Shown here piece by piece: positions 17,492 to 27,365 of a stretch of DNA of 64,000 bases. Source of the stretch: Nitrosopumilus ureiphilus (lineage in GTDB: Archaea > Thermoproteota > Nitrososphaeria > Nitrososphaerales > Nitrosopumilaceae); assembly GCF_013407185.1 (NCBI RefSeq), contig NZ_CP026995.1, forward strand, positions 1,962,954 through 2,026,953. Reading direction: 5' to 3'. How positions within the stretch are numbered: the stretch's first letter is position 1; each line of letters starts with the position of its first letter. The notes under the pieces were generated by a model, which was not told the DNA's origin, searched no databases, and was given only the letters and a program-made list of their open reading frames with translations. Position numbers and translations under genes: made by a program.

Positions 17492-18067
17492 ATGAAATTT
17501 TCAGAGGAGCAGGTAAAGGAAATTGTTGCTTTGAAAGAAAGTTTGATCGAGCAAATCAATAAACATCAAGAATCCATTGAAACGTTAGAAAAAAACATTA
17601 CAGTTTTAGATTCATTCCTAAAAGATTCTAGTTTTACAAAAGCCTCTCAGTTAGAAATTAAAAAAGAGGTTGAAATTCAAGCCGAGCCAGAAATTATAGA
17701 AAAGCCTGTGGAAAATTCAATTCCAATTAAAAGAGTAAATGATGGCAAAATAATTGCCAATGCATATGTCACACCAGGACAACTGTCCATAGTTTTAGAC
17801 AATGAAATTGAGATAAATGCAGATACACCACCCTTCAAATCGTTCTTCTTAGACAGAATAATTGGGGAAATGAAAAAGAAGGATTTTCAAGAAGCAGAGA
17901 ATGGAAAAATCCAAAGGGAATCAATTATTGATTATATAATAAACAAAAATGGGACAGACATTAGAGAAATCATAATTAAAAACTATAGACAAAAGGAAAG
18001 AGTCAACGAGTTAATCAATACAGCAGGATGGTCATTAACTAGAATGCTTGAAAATATCAAAAAGTGA
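17492..18067 (+). CDS. Conserved hypothetical protein, coiled-coil N-terminus
   Basis: The 191-residue acidic/basic protein begins with about 50 residues of heptad-like coiled coil (ALKESLIEQINKHQESIETL). A Glu-rich linker follows, then a compact domain from about residue 80 (DGKIIANAYVTPGQLSIVLD) with helices to the end. No motif is recognised and there is no membrane segment. It is followed by guaA after 4 bases, so it is very likely co-transcribed with GMP synthase, but nothing in the sequence shows a purine role. Confidence 0.7.
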   Translation: MKFSEEQVKEIVALKESLIEQINKHQESIETLEKNITVLDSFLKDSSFTKASQLEIKKEVEIQAEPEIIEKPVENSIPIKRVNDGKIIANAYVTPGQLSIVLDNEIEINADTPPFKSFFLDRIIGEMKKKDFQEAENGKIQRESIIDYIINKNGTDIREIIIKNYRQKERVNELINTAGWSLTRMLENIKK

Positions 18068-18071
18068 TGAT

Positions 18072-19595
18072 ATGGATAAAATTGTAGTTTTAGATTTTGG
18101 TTCACAATATAGCCATTTGATTTGCAGAAGAATTAGAGAATTTTCAGTTTATGCAGAACTTGTACCGTATGATATTAGTTATGAGGAATTACAAAAACTT
18201 AATCCAAAGGGAATAATCTTTTCAGGAGGTCCATCAAGTGTTTATAGTTCAGATGCTCCAGTTCCCGAAAATAAAATCTTTGAAATGAATTTACCACTGC
18301 TTGGAATTTGTTATGGACACCAACTAATTGTAAACAAGTACGGTGGTAAAGTAAAAAGAGCAAACAAAGAATACGGATCATCGTTACTTACAATTGATAA
18401 TGATAAAGATCTTCTAAATGGAATTGGAGAATCAGTTAGAGCATGGATGAGTCATGGTGATGAAGCAGAACAGATTCCGCCTGGATTTCAGGTGATTGGA
18501 CATACTAAAGGCGCAAAAGCTGCGGCAATAGCATCAGAAGACAAATCAATTTACGGAATTCAATTTCATCCCGAAGTAGTACATACAGAACAAGGTACGG
18601 AAATTCTTAAGAATTTTGTTTTGAAAGTTTGTGGCGCAAATCAAGATTGGACTATGGAGGGATTCATAGATACTGCAGTAGAGAAAATTTCTAAAATTGA
18701 AGGAAATGTACTATGTGGAGTTAGTGGAGGTATAGATTCCACAGTAGTTGCACTACTTATTCACAAAGCAATAGGAGATAGACTAAAGTGTGTTTTTGTA
18801 AATAATGGACTATTACGACTAAATGAAGAAAAAGAGATTGAGGAGATGTTCAAAGATAATTTCAAAGTAGATTTCACTTCAATTGATGCTACAGATCAAT
18901 TTCTTGGAAAACTCAAAGGAATAGAAGATCCAGAAAAGAAAAGAATGATTGTAGGGGAAGAATTTATTCATGTTTTTACAGAGTTTGCAAAAAAAAATGG
19001 ACCCTTCAAATGGTTGGCTCAAGGCACATTATATCCAGATATTATTGAAAGTGGAGTCTCAAAGGGACCTGCAGCAGTAATAAAATCTCACCACAATGTA
19101 GGTGGATTACCAGATTGGCTCAATTTAGAAATTTTAGAGCCATTAAGAGAATTGTATAAAGATGAAGTAAGAAAAATTGCAAAAATCCTTGCAGTTCCAG
19201 AAAAACTTTTCATGAGACATCCATTTCCTGGTCCAGGACTAGCTGTTAGAATAATTGGAGAAGTTACTCCAACTAAACTAAAAATTGCAAAAGTAGCAAG
19301 TAGAATTGTTGAGGACGAATTACTAGAGGCTAACTTGTATGATAAAGTGTGGCAAGCTTATGCTGCTGTAGGTGACGATAGAGCAGTAGGAGTTGTTGGC
19401 GATGAGCGAAGATATGGCAACATCGTAATGATTAGAGTGGTAGATTCAATTGATGCGATGACAGCAGATTGGACTAGACTCCCACATGGTCTTTTAGAAA
19501 AGATGAGTAATAGAATAACAAATGAGATTGAAGATGTTACTTGGGTAACATATACAATTTCAAGTAAACCACCAGCGACAATTGAACCTCAGTAG
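18072..19595 (+). CDS. guaA: GMP synthase (glutamine-hydrolysing)
   Basis: GuaA turns XMP into GMP using ATP and glutamine. The 507-residue protein, from MDKIVVLDFGSQYSHLI, is a bacterial-type fusion. The N-terminal class I glutaminase has Cys in LLGICYGHQ and His-Glu in QFHPEVVHT. The ATP-pyrophosphatase loop is GVSGGIDSTVVALL (about 215), and the C-terminal dimer/XMP domain includes RHPFPGPGLAVRI. Many euryarchaea use two separate subunits, so the fused form is worth noting. An upstream TTG frame (18048) overlaps the previous gene and is less likely than ATG 18072. Confidence 0.96.
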   Translation: MDKIVVLDFGSQYSHLICRRIREFSVYAELVPYDISYEELQKLNPKGIIFSGGPSSVYSSDAPVPENKIFEMNLPLLGICYGHQLIVNKYGGKVKRANKEYGSSLLTIDNDKDLLNGIGESVRAWMSHGDEAEQIPPGFQVIGHTKGAKAAAIASEDKSIYGIQFHPEVVHTEQGTEILKNFVLKVCGANQDWTMEGFIDTAVEKISKIEGNVLCGVSGGIDSTVVALLIHKAIGDRLKCVFVNNGLLRLNEEKEIEEMFKDNFKVDFTSIDATDQFLGKLKGIEDPEKKRMIVGEEFIHVFTEFAKKNGPFKWLAQGTLYPDIIESGVSKGPAAVIKSHHNVGGLPDWLNLEILEPLRELYKDEVRKIAKILAVPEKLFMRHPFPGPGLAVRIIGEVTPTKLKIAKVASRIVEDELLEANLYDKVWQAYAAVGDDRAVGVVGDERRYGNIVMIRVVDSIDAMTADWTRLPHGLLEKMSNRITNEIEDVTWVTYTISSKPPATIEPQ

Positions 19596-19603
19596 GGATA
19601 ATT

Positions 19604-19957
19604 TTGGAATATGATAAAATTTGTGATGAGATTTTAGAATGTGATGGAAAAATCAGATATGTTGGAATTTATGATTATGGTGAACTATATGATAAGATGA
19701 AGCAGGGACTAAAAAGTCATTTATCAAGAGAAGAAACCGAGATATCATTATCTCAAGCAGTTTATCGATGGTCTACACGTAAAAAAACATCAGAAAAAAT
19801 TGGCAGACCAATTTTTGCATTAGCAAAATATGAGAAAATATTTCGTATTACAATTCCTATTGGAGGAGCAGGACTGATTTTGATTAGCACTGAGTTAGAT
19901 GTAGACGTTAATGAGATCGTGGATAAAATTTTAAAAATTAAAAATAAATATTCCTAA
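19604..19957 (+). CDS. Conserved small hypothetical protein
   Basis: The 117-residue protein begins from TTG (MEYDKICDEILECDGKIRYV) eight bases after guaA. The pattern, with a DGKIRYVGIYDYGELYDKMK helix-strand start, a central RWSTRKK segment and hydrophobic strands (FRITIPIGGAGLILISTEL), resembles a small roadblock/profilin-like alpha-beta fold. That is a guess from secondary-structure look only. Proteins of this size and pattern recur in ammonia-oxidising archaea. No catalytic residues are evident. Confidence 0.65.
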   Translation: MEYDKICDEILECDGKIRYVGIYDYGELYDKMKQGLKSHLSREETEISLSQAVYRWSTRKKTSEKIGRPIFALAKYEKIFRITIPIGGAGLILISTELDVDVNEIVDKILKIKNKYS

Positions 19958-19971
19958 AATTTGTGATTGAT

Positions 19972-20235
19972 ATGGATTTTCATGTTTTTGATACATATAT
20001 CAAAGCAAAAGATGGTCATACAATGCATTTTGATGTAGTAACTGACAAAAGCGATACAGAAAAAGCAATTTCTTTTGCAAAAGAATGGCTAGAAGGAATC
20101 GGAGAAGAATCAGCAAAGGTAAGCACAGAAGAATGTAGATTTTGTCACACACAATCAGTTCCAGAAGATATGGAAATTGAGATTATGACTAATGGTTACT
20201 ATATTCAAAAAATAGACGGATGCCCAGAAGACTAA
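19972..20235 (+). CDS. DUF2024-like small protein
   Basis: From ATG 19972 the protein has 87 residues, MDFHVFDTYIKAKDGHTMHF. The N-terminal HVFDTYVKAKDGHTMHFDV pattern, a central helix and the CRFCHTQSVP motif followed by GYYIQKIDGCP match the DUF2024 family as I remember it. The two Cys and one His could bind metal. The function is unknown. It overlaps the end of the convergent ROK kinase gene by 4 bases. Confidence 0.7.
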   Translation: MDFHVFDTYIKAKDGHTMHFDVVTDKSDTEKAISFAKEWLEGIGEESAKVSTEECRFCHTQSVPEDMEIEIMTNGYYIQKIDGCPED

Positions 20236-21098
20236 GTTAAGAGGGCAGCACCATAGACGCCTGCAGAATCACCCAATTTGTTTTTCAAAATCGGCGTATC
20301 GACTAAATTTGAAAATACTTTAGCATAAACTGATTTCTTTCCTTCAGTGTATAAAAAATCAATATTTGACAAACCACCACCAATAACAATTGCATCTGGA
20401 TCTAAAATGTCAATAACATTAGCAAGAGCATACCCAAAATTTTCTAGAAATTCATCTTTCCATTTCTTTCCAATTTCATTATCAATATTTGAAAGAATCT
20501 CAGTTAGAGTCAGAGATTTGCCAGTTTGTTTTGTCCATTGTCTTTCTAAGGATGGACCACTGATGTAAGTCTCAACACAACCAGTTTTTCCACAATAACA
20601 TGAATTTCCATTACGATGTAAGACATGATGCCCCCATTCTCCAGCAATATTAGTTCTACCAGAATGAAGTTTTTTATCAATTACAATACCACCACCAACA
20701 CCTGTACCGATAATTACACCAAAAACTAAACCATAATCCATAGCAGCACCCATTTTAGCTTCTGCCATAGTAAAACAATTAGCATCATTTTCAATCAAAA
20801 TTTTTTTTCCGATCTTATTTTCTAGATCTTTTTTTATGGATTTCCCTATCAAACATTGAGTATTACTGTTTTTAATTAATCCAGTTTGATTAGAAATAGC
20901 ACCAGGTGTACAAACACCAATAGAAAAATCAGAAATGTTTTCAGATAGTTCTAAAACTAAGGATGAGATATTGTTGATTATTTCTTCATAATCATTTTTT
21001 GGTGTTGGGACTCTTTTTCTTTCTAAAACATTGAGTTTGTCATCAAGTAAGATTGCTTCTGTTTTAGTGCCACCTAAATCTACACCAAGTTTGTACAT
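20232..21098 (-). CDS. ROK-family sugar kinase (glucokinase-like)
   Basis: ROK kinases phosphorylate glucose, N-acetylglucosamine or related sugars with ATP. The 288-residue protein has the ATP motif VDLGGTKTEAILLD at the start, catalytic Asp in ENDANCFTMAE (about 119), GTGVGGGIVID (about 141), and the ROK zinc site with WGHHVLHRNG then CYCGKTGCVETYISG (about 178). A second phosphate loop is VIGGGLSN (about 245). The exact sugar cannot be told from sequence. It stands alone between DUF2024 and the thermosome. Confidence 0.88.
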   Translation of the reverse strand: MYKLGVDLGGTKTEAILLDDKLNVLERKRVPTPKNDYEEIINNISSLVLELSENISDFSIGVCTPGAISNQTGLIKNSNTQCLIGKSIKKDLENKIGKKILIENDANCFTMAEAKMGAAMDYGLVFGVIIGTGVGGGIVIDKKLHSGRTNIAGEWGHHVLHRNGNSCYCGKTGCVETYISGPSLERQWTKQTGKSLTLTEILSNIDNEIGKKWKDEFLENFGYALANVIDILDPDAIVIGGGLSNIDFLYTEGKKSVYAKVFSNLVDTPILKNKLGDSAGVYGAALLT

Positions 21099-21147
21099 CA
21101 GTAATTTATGAAGATTAGAAGGTTTTAGTTTTAACTAAATTATACAT

Positions 21148-22758
21148 TTAATGCATGCCGCCACCTGGGGCACCAGATGTAGCAATTACATCATCGATTC
21201 TAAGAATCATGCATGCTGCCTCAGTAGCTGATTTGATTATTTGCTCTTTAACTACGATTGGTTCTATAACATTAATTGCCATCATATCAGTAATCTGTGT
21301 ATTTCTAGCATCTATTCCAGTCCATTTGCGGCCTTGATTTTGTTTTGCTCGTAGATTTGCCATAGTATCAATTGGATCCATTCCTGCATTTTCAGCAATA
21401 GTTAATGGAATTACTTCCAAAGCTTCTGCATATTTTTTGATAGCCAGTTGCTCTTTTCCATCAAAATTGTCGGCCCAATCTTTGAGTAATGATGCCGCGT
21501 AGGCCTCAGGTGCACCTCCACCTGCAACAATTTCAGGTTTTTGAATTACATCTTTGACTACCATTAAAGAATCATGAATAGAACGATCAACTTCATCAAT
21601 TACTCTTTGAGAGCCACCGCGAATTAACAGGGTAACAGATTGTGGATGTTTGCAACCTTCTATGAATACCCATTTGTCAGATTCAACTTTCTTTTGATGA
21701 GCTAATTTTGCAGAACCTAAATCATTTTCTGAAAGATCATCAAGATTACTAATTACTCTACCACCTGTTGCTTTAGATAGTTTAATCATATCACTTTCTT
21801 TAACACGGCGAACTGCCATAATACCATATTTTGCAAGATAGTGTTGTGCAATGTCATCAATTCCTTTTTGACAAATCAAAACATTAGCACCAATATCGTG
21901 TAATTTATCAACCATAGACTTTATCATTCTATTTTCTTCTTCTAGGAACATTTGCATTTGAGTTGGGTCAGTAATTCTAATCTCAGAACTCATTTCAGTT
22001 TTTTCAATTTCTAATGCTGAATTAATTAATGCAATATGTGCATTTTCGATTTTTGTAGGCATTCCACTATGAACAATTTCTTTATCTAAAACAATTCCTT
22101 GTACAATTTGTGTGTCCTGAATTGAACCGCCTGATTTCTTTTCAACCTTAATGTTTTCAAGATCGACAGAATACGCATCACCTTTCTTAGTAGCAATACT
22201 AAGAATTGCGTTAACTACAATTTTTGATAGTATGTCACTATCTTCAGAGATTAATTTTGATTGCATGCTTGTTGTTGCAATTTTTATAAGAGATTCTTTA
22301 TCATCAGGAAGAACTTTCTTTGCTAATTCAGAGTAAATTTCAAGAGTTTTGTCTGCAGCTGCTTGAAAACCATCTACAATAGTTGATGAATGAACATCTT
22401 TTTTTAGAAGATCTTCTGCACGGGCCAACAGGGCACCTGCGAAAACAACTGAGGAAGTTGTACCGTCACCTACCTCATTATCGACTGTTTTAGATATTTC
22501 AACTATCATTTTTGCTGCTGGATGCTGAACATCAATTTCTTTTAAAATAGTAGCACCATCATTAGTAATAGTAACATCACCTAGGGAATCAACTAACATT
22601 TTATCAAGGCCTCGAGGTCCAAGACTGCTTTTTACTAACTCGGCAACTAACTTTGCTGCAGCAATATTGTTCTGCTGTGCATCTTTACCTTTTTGCTGTA
22701 GCGCACTTTCTTTGAGAACTAAAACGGGTCCATTTGGTCCTTGTTGAATTGATGCCAT
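21148..22758 (-). CDS. thsA: Thermosome subunit (group II chaperonin)
   Basis: The 536-residue protein is a CCT/TRiC-type chaperonin that folds proteins in a closed double ring. It has the ATP loop [16 protein letters not shown] (about 45), [24 protein letters not shown] (about 97), the apical helical-protrusion region ([17 protein letters not shown]) and the C-terminal domain VVAGGGAPE. The C-terminus is short and Gly/Met/His-containing (GAPGGGMH), as usual. ATG start. A second subunit gene would be expected elsewhere. Confidence 0.96.
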   Translation of the reverse strand: MASIQQGPNGPVLVLKESALQQKGKDAQQNNIAAAKLVAELVKSSLGPRGLDKMLVDSLGDVTITNDGATILKEIDVQHPAAKMIVEISKTVDNEVGDGTTSSVVFAGALLARAEDLLKKDVHSSTIVDGFQAAADKTLEIYSELAKKVLPDDKESLIKIATTSMQSKLISEDSDILSKIVVNAILSIATKKGDAYSVDLENIKVEKKSGGSIQDTQIVQGIVLDKEIVHSGMPTKIENAHIALINSALEIEKTEMSSEIRITDPTQMQMFLEEENRMIKSMVDKLHDIGANVLICQKGIDDIAQHYLAKYGIMAVRRVKESDMIKLSKATGGRVISNLDDLSENDLGSAKLAHQKKVESDKWVFIEGCKHPQSVTLLIRGGSQRVIDEVDRSIHDSLMVVKDVIQKPEIVAGGGAPEAYAASLLKDWADNFDGKEQLAIKKYAEALEVIPLTIAENAGMDPIDTMANLRAKQNQGRKWTGIDARNTQITDMMAINVIEPIVVKEQIIKSATEAACMILRIDDVIATSGAPGGGMH

Positions 22759-22802
22759 TTAGATTCAGCTTCAATCCCCTGAATCCCCCTTTTTAACATT
22801 AC

Positions 22803-24566
22803 TTAGTTGATCGGTTGAATGTAACTTCGTTTTTTCACATCAACAATTCCACCTGAGAGAATTCTAACAGAAGGTAAAGCCAAGAAGGGTAAAAATAACG
22901 GAATCAGATGGGGTCTAGAGAACCTACATCCTAAATCAACAATTGTATTATTGATTTTTTCAAAATTTGATGAAACTTTCTCAAAAGAATCTGTAGAAAT
23001 AATTCCTGCAAATTGTAAAGGCAAAGATGCAAGAATCTTACCAGACTTTACTACAACTAGTCCACCTTGATTTTTAATGATATGGTTTGATGCAATAGCC
23101 ATATCAGAATCATCAGAACCAATTACAATCATATCATTTTCATGAAAACTCCAAGTGGATGCAAATGCGCCTATATCAGTTCCAAAATTTTCAAGAAATC
23201 CAATAGAATGCTGATTTGTACCATGAATTCTATCAAAGGCAGCGACTTTCCAGATATCAGAATCTAAAGAGGCAGAGATTTGACCTTCCTTTGAATGAAG
23301 TTCGGTAGAACCTATTTTGGTAATAATTTCAGTTTGCATAAAAATAGTATTTGCAAGGACGTCTTTCTTTTTTGATTTAATAAGAAAATCATTTTTTGAG
23401 AATTTTTTTAGTTTAACAGTTTTTTTGAACCAAGGAGATATTGTTTTTTTCTTGATAGATGTGACAATTTTTCCATTAGCTACAACCAGTTTTCCCCCCA
23501 CAAAGACTTTGTTTGGCTTTATTGATTTTAGATCATCAAAGATTAGGATATCTGCTAATTTTCCAGGTGCTATTCCACCAAGATCTTTTCCCATGTTATA
23601 ATAATCAAAATTATTTTTTGATGCCATAGAAATAGCATCTATTGGTTTGAGGCCAAGCTGTATTGATTCTCTAACACAATGATCAATGTGACCAAATTTT
23701 GCAATATCAAGTGGATCAAGACCATCAGAACAAAACATTAAACGATTAAGATATGTGCCATGAGATAAAACATGTGGGATGATTTCTTTCAAATCTCGCC
23801 TTATGGATCCTTCTCTTATCATAATCCACATTCCAAGACGTAATCTTTCTAATACTTGATCAAAATTGATTGGTTCGTGACATGAGAGTATGCCAGAGGA
23901 AACATATGCATTAAGTTTTTTTTCACTTGCTCCAGCAGTATGGCCATTAATTATACAATCACGTTCTAGCATAGATGAAATAGATTTCATTGTTTTGGGT
24001 TCACGAAGAGTTACTTTGGTCCATGAAAAAACTTCACCCAAACCAAGAACATGTGGATGCTTTACTGCAGATTTTTCTTGTGACAATGTAAGTGAGTTGC
24101 TGTTACTAAATTTTACATCAACAGGAAGACCTCCAGGTACAACTTGGAAAATTCTTATTGGTAAATCTTCTCCAAGTTTAAGAAACTCTTGAAAACCTCT
24201 GTAACCTGCAACACTTACAATATCAATTGGATCTGAAAACAAAGAAGTAACACCACAAAGAAGCGCCTTTTTTACAAATTCAGACGGTAATACAAATTGA
24301 TCAATATGTAAGTGAGGATCTGCAAATCCTGGAGAAACATATTTGTCTTTTACGTCGATGACAGTTGTTTTTGGACCTAGTGTATGTGAAGCATCAGGAC
24401 CAACATATGCAATTCTATCATGAATTATTGCAATCTGAATTTTTGGGAGTATTTCTCGGGTGTAGACTGACAATAAATTGCAATTTTTTAAAATAAGATC
24501 GGCTTTTTTGTCACCCATTGCTACTGAATTCAATGAAGAGATCGAAGTTGCTAGGCTCGAAGTCAC
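22803..24566 (-). CDS. ade: Adenine deaminase
   Basis: Ade turns adenine into hypoxanthine and ammonia for purine salvage. The 587-residue amidohydrolase has the metal-binding motif PGFADPHLHID (about 77), the GEVFSWTKV segment with metal-bridging Glu (about 180), NGHTAGASEKKLNAY and CHEPINFD, the Asp in MFCSDGLDP (about 272) and the family C-terminal domain (AAFDRIHGTNQHSIG). The GTG start at 24566 gives a 16-residue extension; ATG 24518 (MGDKKADLIL) is an equally good start. The ammonia released could matter to an ammonia oxidiser, but that is speculation. Confidence 0.92.
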   Translation of the reverse strand: MTSSLATSISSLNSVAMGDKKADLILKNCNLLSVYTREILPKIQIAIIHDRIAYVGPDASHTLGPKTTVIDVKDKYVSPGFADPHLHIDQFVLPSEFVKKALLCGVTSLFSDPIDIVSVAGYRGFQEFLKLGEDLPIRIFQVVPGGLPVDVKFSNSNSLTLSQEKSAVKHPHVLGLGEVFSWTKVTLREPKTMKSISSMLERDCIINGHTAGASEKKLNAYVSSGILSCHEPINFDQVLERLRLGMWIMIREGSIRRDLKEIIPHVLSHGTYLNRLMFCSDGLDPLDIAKFGHIDHCVRESIQLGLKPIDAISMASKNNFDYYNMGKDLGGIAPGKLADILIFDDLKSIKPNKVFVGGKLVVANGKIVTSIKKKTISPWFKKTVKLKKFSKNDFLIKSKKKDVLANTIFMQTEIITKIGSTELHSKEGQISASLDSDIWKVAAFDRIHGTNQHSIGFLENFGTDIGAFASTWSFHENDMIVIGSDDSDMAIASNHIIKNQGGLVVVKSGKILASLPLQFAGIISTDSFEKVSSNFEKINNTIVDLGCRFSRPHLIPLFLPFLALPSVRILSGGIVDVKKRSYIQPIN

Positions 24567-24636
24567 AGATGTTAATTGGATTTTGCGCCTATTATAGATT
24601 CAATGCTTAAATTACGGTTGAAGAGGTTTTTTTGAT

Positions 24637-24918
24637 ATGAACATTCCTAAGGTGATCAGAAAGTATTGTGCAAAATGTAAAACACATACAGAACAAAAGG
24701 TCTCCATTTACAAAGCTGGAAAAAGACGTGGCTCTGCTAGAGGTGAACGCCGACACGCAGAGCGTAAAAAGGGATATGGCGGACAGAAATTTCCAAAATT
24801 AGCAAAACCAGCCAAAGTTACAAAGAAAGTTACTCCTATTATGACATGTACTGTTTGTAAAAAGAAATACAATAAAGTGGGCGTTAGAATTAAGAAATTT
24901 GAGTTGGTGGCAGCATGA
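24637..24918 (+). CDS. rpl44e: Ribosomal protein L44e
   Basis: The 93-residue basic protein of the large subunit, MNIPKVIRKYCAKCKTHT, contains two CxxC zinc pairs (CAKC at about 11 and CTVCKKKY at about 74). The middle is very basic (GKRRGSARGERRHAERKKGY). It overlaps the S27e gene by 4 bases (ATGA), a conserved archaeal pair. Confidence 0.97.
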   Translation: MNIPKVIRKYCAKCKTHTEQKVSIYKAGKRRGSARGERRHAERKKGYGGQKFPKLAKPAKVTKKVTPIMTCTVCKKKYNKVGVRIKKFELVAA

Positions 24919-25112
24919 AGAAAGATCATATTGAAATTCCAAAACCAGCAAGTAAATTCCAAAAAGTCAACTGTAATGAATGTGGAGAATTACAGGTAGT
25001 TTATTCTCATGCATCAACACAAGTTGCATGTAATTCCTGTGGAAATGCTATAGCAGAGGCAACAGGATCAAAAGCCAAAATAAATGGCAAAGTCTCAGGT
25101 AGTGCTGAGTAA
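24915..25112 (+). CDS. rps27e: Ribosomal protein S27e
   Basis: The 65-residue small-subunit protein has the C4 zinc ribbon: VNCNECGELQVVYSH followed by VACNSCGNAIAEATG. It starts inside the L44e stop and ends in an 18-base tail-to-tail overlap with cobY. Confidence 0.96.
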   Translation: MKKDHIEIPKPASKFQKVNCNECGELQVVYSHASTQVACNSCGNAIAEATGSKAKINGKVSGSAE

Positions 25113-25679
25113 ATCATAATCCTGTTTTGAATTTAGATTAAATGCAATTCTTTTATCATCTATTATGATACAATTCTCTTCTAAATTTTCTAGTGATGTG
25201 ATTTTTTTTGAATTTACCAAAGAAATTCCAGTGTAATGACATATTTGATCATTGAAATTTACTGGATAATCAGATTCAAGTCCAAGTGAAGATAAAAAAT
25301 TTTTAGTTACAAGAATACTAGTCCATGTCTTGTGAGACTCGCATTGATTAACAATTTTTTGAATTATATTTTCATCAAGTAAAGGTAAATCACCAGAAGT
25401 AATCAAAACTGCATCATCTATTGATTTTAGTACTAAATTTAGATCTTCAACATAACCAATTCCAGGTGTGTTAAAAATCTCAATATTATTTTCTTCTAGT
25501 AATTTTTTTGTTTTAGGAGAATTTGTACTAGTAATTGCTAAAATTTTTGAAAAGAGATTTGAGTTTTTTAATGAATCAACTACGTGTAGTATGATAGGCT
25601 TTTCGTATTTGAGTAAAAGTTTTTCATCATCTAAATTCATGCGAGTACCTTTACCACCGGCCATAACAATACCAATCAT
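25095..25679 (-). CDS. cobY: Adenosylcobinamide-phosphate guanylyltransferase
   Basis: CobY attaches GMP to adenosylcobinamide phosphate, the archaeal replacement for the GTP-transferase part of CobU. The 194-residue protein has the nucleotidyltransferase start MIGIVMAGGKGTRMNLD, then KLLLKYEKPIILHVVDSL, and the metal Asp in LITSGDLPLLDE (about 95). It is the last gene of the cobalamin operon, its start overlapping cobS by 4 bases. Its context supports the cobalamin role over other small nucleotidyltransferases. Confidence 0.9.
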   Translation of the reverse strand: MIGIVMAGGKGTRMNLDDEKLLLKYEKPIILHVVDSLKNSNLFSKILAITSTNSPKTKKLLEENNIEIFNTPGIGYVEDLNLVLKSIDDAVLITSGDLPLLDENIIQKIVNQCESHKTWTSILVTKNFLSSLGLESDYPVNFNDQICHYTGISLVNSKKITSLENLEENCIIIDDKRIAFNLNSKQDYDLLSTT

Positions 25680-26416
25680 ATTGATACAAACACCATCAAT
25701 GAGGCCAATCTTGTAAGTTCATTTGTTGCACCAAGTACATCACCAGTAATTCCACCAAAACTACGAGTAGATATGGCTAAAAGAAAAATAGTTAGAGTGA
25801 CAGTTACTCCGAGCATCACTAGCCCAGTAGTTTCACCAATAGCAATCACCGGAATAAGCATAATTATGAATGCAACAGTAAGTTTTTTCTTATCTTTCAT
25901 TATTTCTACAAAAGGTGAATTTGAGCCTAAGGATGCGGAATTTCCTAGACTTGCCATCAGTACCATTGAGAATTTTGCTAAAATTTCACTAATCAAAATC
26001 GCTTTAAACAAATCAAATCCACTAGTAAGGGAAATTGTAACGACTAGGCCAATTAGGTATAATACTATGCCAACAATCCCAGCAGAACCAGTAGAAAGAT
26101 CTTTCATTGCTTTTAGCTTTTTATCTTTACTTCCTTTGACCATTAGTCCATCAGCAAAATCAGCCAAACCATCTGCATGATGAATTCCAGTTACAATAGC
26201 AATTGAGGATACCACCAACAAGCTAACTAGTAATGGTTCTAAAAAGAAAGATAGACCATAACCAAAAGAACCAACTAAAAGACCAATTGCAATTCCAACA
26301 ATAGGAAAAAGATACATGGATTTTGCAATATTTTTTAAAGTTGCATTTGAGGAAGGAAATATTGTCAAGAAGGAAAAGACAGATCCAATTTCTTTAAGCA
26401 TAAATCCACCATCCAA
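25676..26416 (-). CDS. cobS: Adenosylcobinamide-GDP ribazoletransferase (cobalamin synthase)
   Basis: CobS joins adenosylcobinamide-GDP to alpha-ribazole (or its phosphate), the last assembly step of cobalamin, in the membrane. The 246-residue protein is mostly hydrophobic helices and has the family motif GIHHADGLADFADGLMVKGSKDKK (read in parts: HHADGLADFADGLM) at about 85, which binds Mg and the nucleotide. The frame starts at 26416, but ATG 26401 (MLKEIGSVFSF) fits the family start better. Both overlap the cbiB end. Confidence 0.93.
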   Translation of the reverse strand: MDGGFMLKEIGSVFSFLTIFPSSNATLKNIAKSMYLFPIVGIAIGLLVGSFGYGLSFFLEPLLVSLLVVSSIAIVTGIHHADGLADFADGLMVKGSKDKKLKAMKDLSTGSAGIVGIVLYLIGLVVTISLTSGFDLFKAILISEILAKFSMVLMASLGNSASLGSNSPFVEIMKDKKKLTVAFIIMLIPVIAIGETTGLVMLGVTVTLTIFLLAISTRSFGGITGDVLGATNELTRLASLMVFVSI

Positions 26417-27365
26417 TTAATGATAAAATAGTAATAATTGGAATGGTCACAATTCCAAAGAAAAGAATTGAAGTAAGTTTCATCATTGTTATTGCCGAGC
26501 ACACATGCTCTTTTGTTAGTGTAATTTCTCCGTCACCTAACTTGTAGTGATTTATCTTTTCAAATTTTGTTTCTAAAGCTCCTGCTAGTGCAGCCATTGG
26601 ATATCCTGCATTAGGGCTTTCAGTTTTTTTGCCATCACGAATCATTATTTTGTATGATTCCTTCCAATTATTTTGCAGTATAGCAGCTGAAATGATCATA
26701 ATTAATCCAGTGAGTCTAGATGGAATATAATTTACAATGGTGTCACAAGTTGCGGTAAACCACCCTACATTTTTGAAGAGATCCGTCTTGTATCCAATCA
26801 TTGAATCTGCAGTATTGATAACTCTGTAAACAAATGCTCCAGGTAAACCAAAAATTGAAAAATAGAACAAAGGACCTGTAATTCCATCAACGGTATTTTC
26901 GCTAATACTCTCTAACACGCCTGAAATTACGTGATTTTTATCTAGATTCTTAGTATTTCTCTTAACAATCATAGATAGATTTGTTCTTGCTTTCTCAAGG
27001 TTATCTTGATCAAGTGATTCTAGAACTTTTTTAGCATGTTTTTCCATACCTCGAATAGCAATTGTGGTTTTTAGTAATAACCCACCAATAATTATAGATG
27101 CAATTATTGAAATGTAATCAAATGAGATCATAGATATTCCAACATTCAAAATCAAAAGTAATGAAATTACAATGATGGATGTAAGAGTTATGATTAAAAT
27201 TCCCCCAGCTTTTTCAATTGTGGGGTTTTGGTTTTTTGCAATAGGTGTCAGTATTGCAATTAATCGTCCCATCCAAGCAGTAGGATGATACTTGTTTTTG
27301 GGATCTCCAAATGTTAAATCGATAAAAATTGCGAATCCAATGATAAATAGAGATTCAAGAATCAT
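26394..27365 (-). CDS. cbiB: Adenosylcobinamide-phosphate synthase
   Basis: CbiB (CobD of aerobes) attaches (R)-1-aminopropan-2-ol phosphate to adenosylcobyric acid. The 323-residue integral membrane protein has about five or six helices and the family motifs FGDPKNKYHPTAWMGRLI (about 20), SENTVDGITGPLFY (about 152), AFVYRVINTADSMIGYK (about 177) and the SPNAGYPMAALAGAL segment (about 255). It overlaps cobQ by 4 bases at its start and cobS at its end. Confidence 0.94.
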   Translation of the reverse strand: MILESLFIIGFAIFIDLTFGDPKNKYHPTAWMGRLIAILTPIAKNQNPTIEKAGGILIITLTSIIVISLLLILNVGISMISFDYISIIASIIIGGLLLKTTIAIRGMEKHAKKVLESLDQDNLEKARTNLSMIVKRNTKNLDKNHVISGVLESISENTVDGITGPLFYFSIFGLPGAFVYRVINTADSMIGYKTDLFKNVGWFTATCDTIVNYIPSRLTGLIMIISAAILQNNWKESYKIMIRDGKKTESPNAGYPMAALAGALETKFEKINHYKLGDGEITLTKEHVCSAITMMKLTSILFFGIVTIPIITILSLIGWWIYA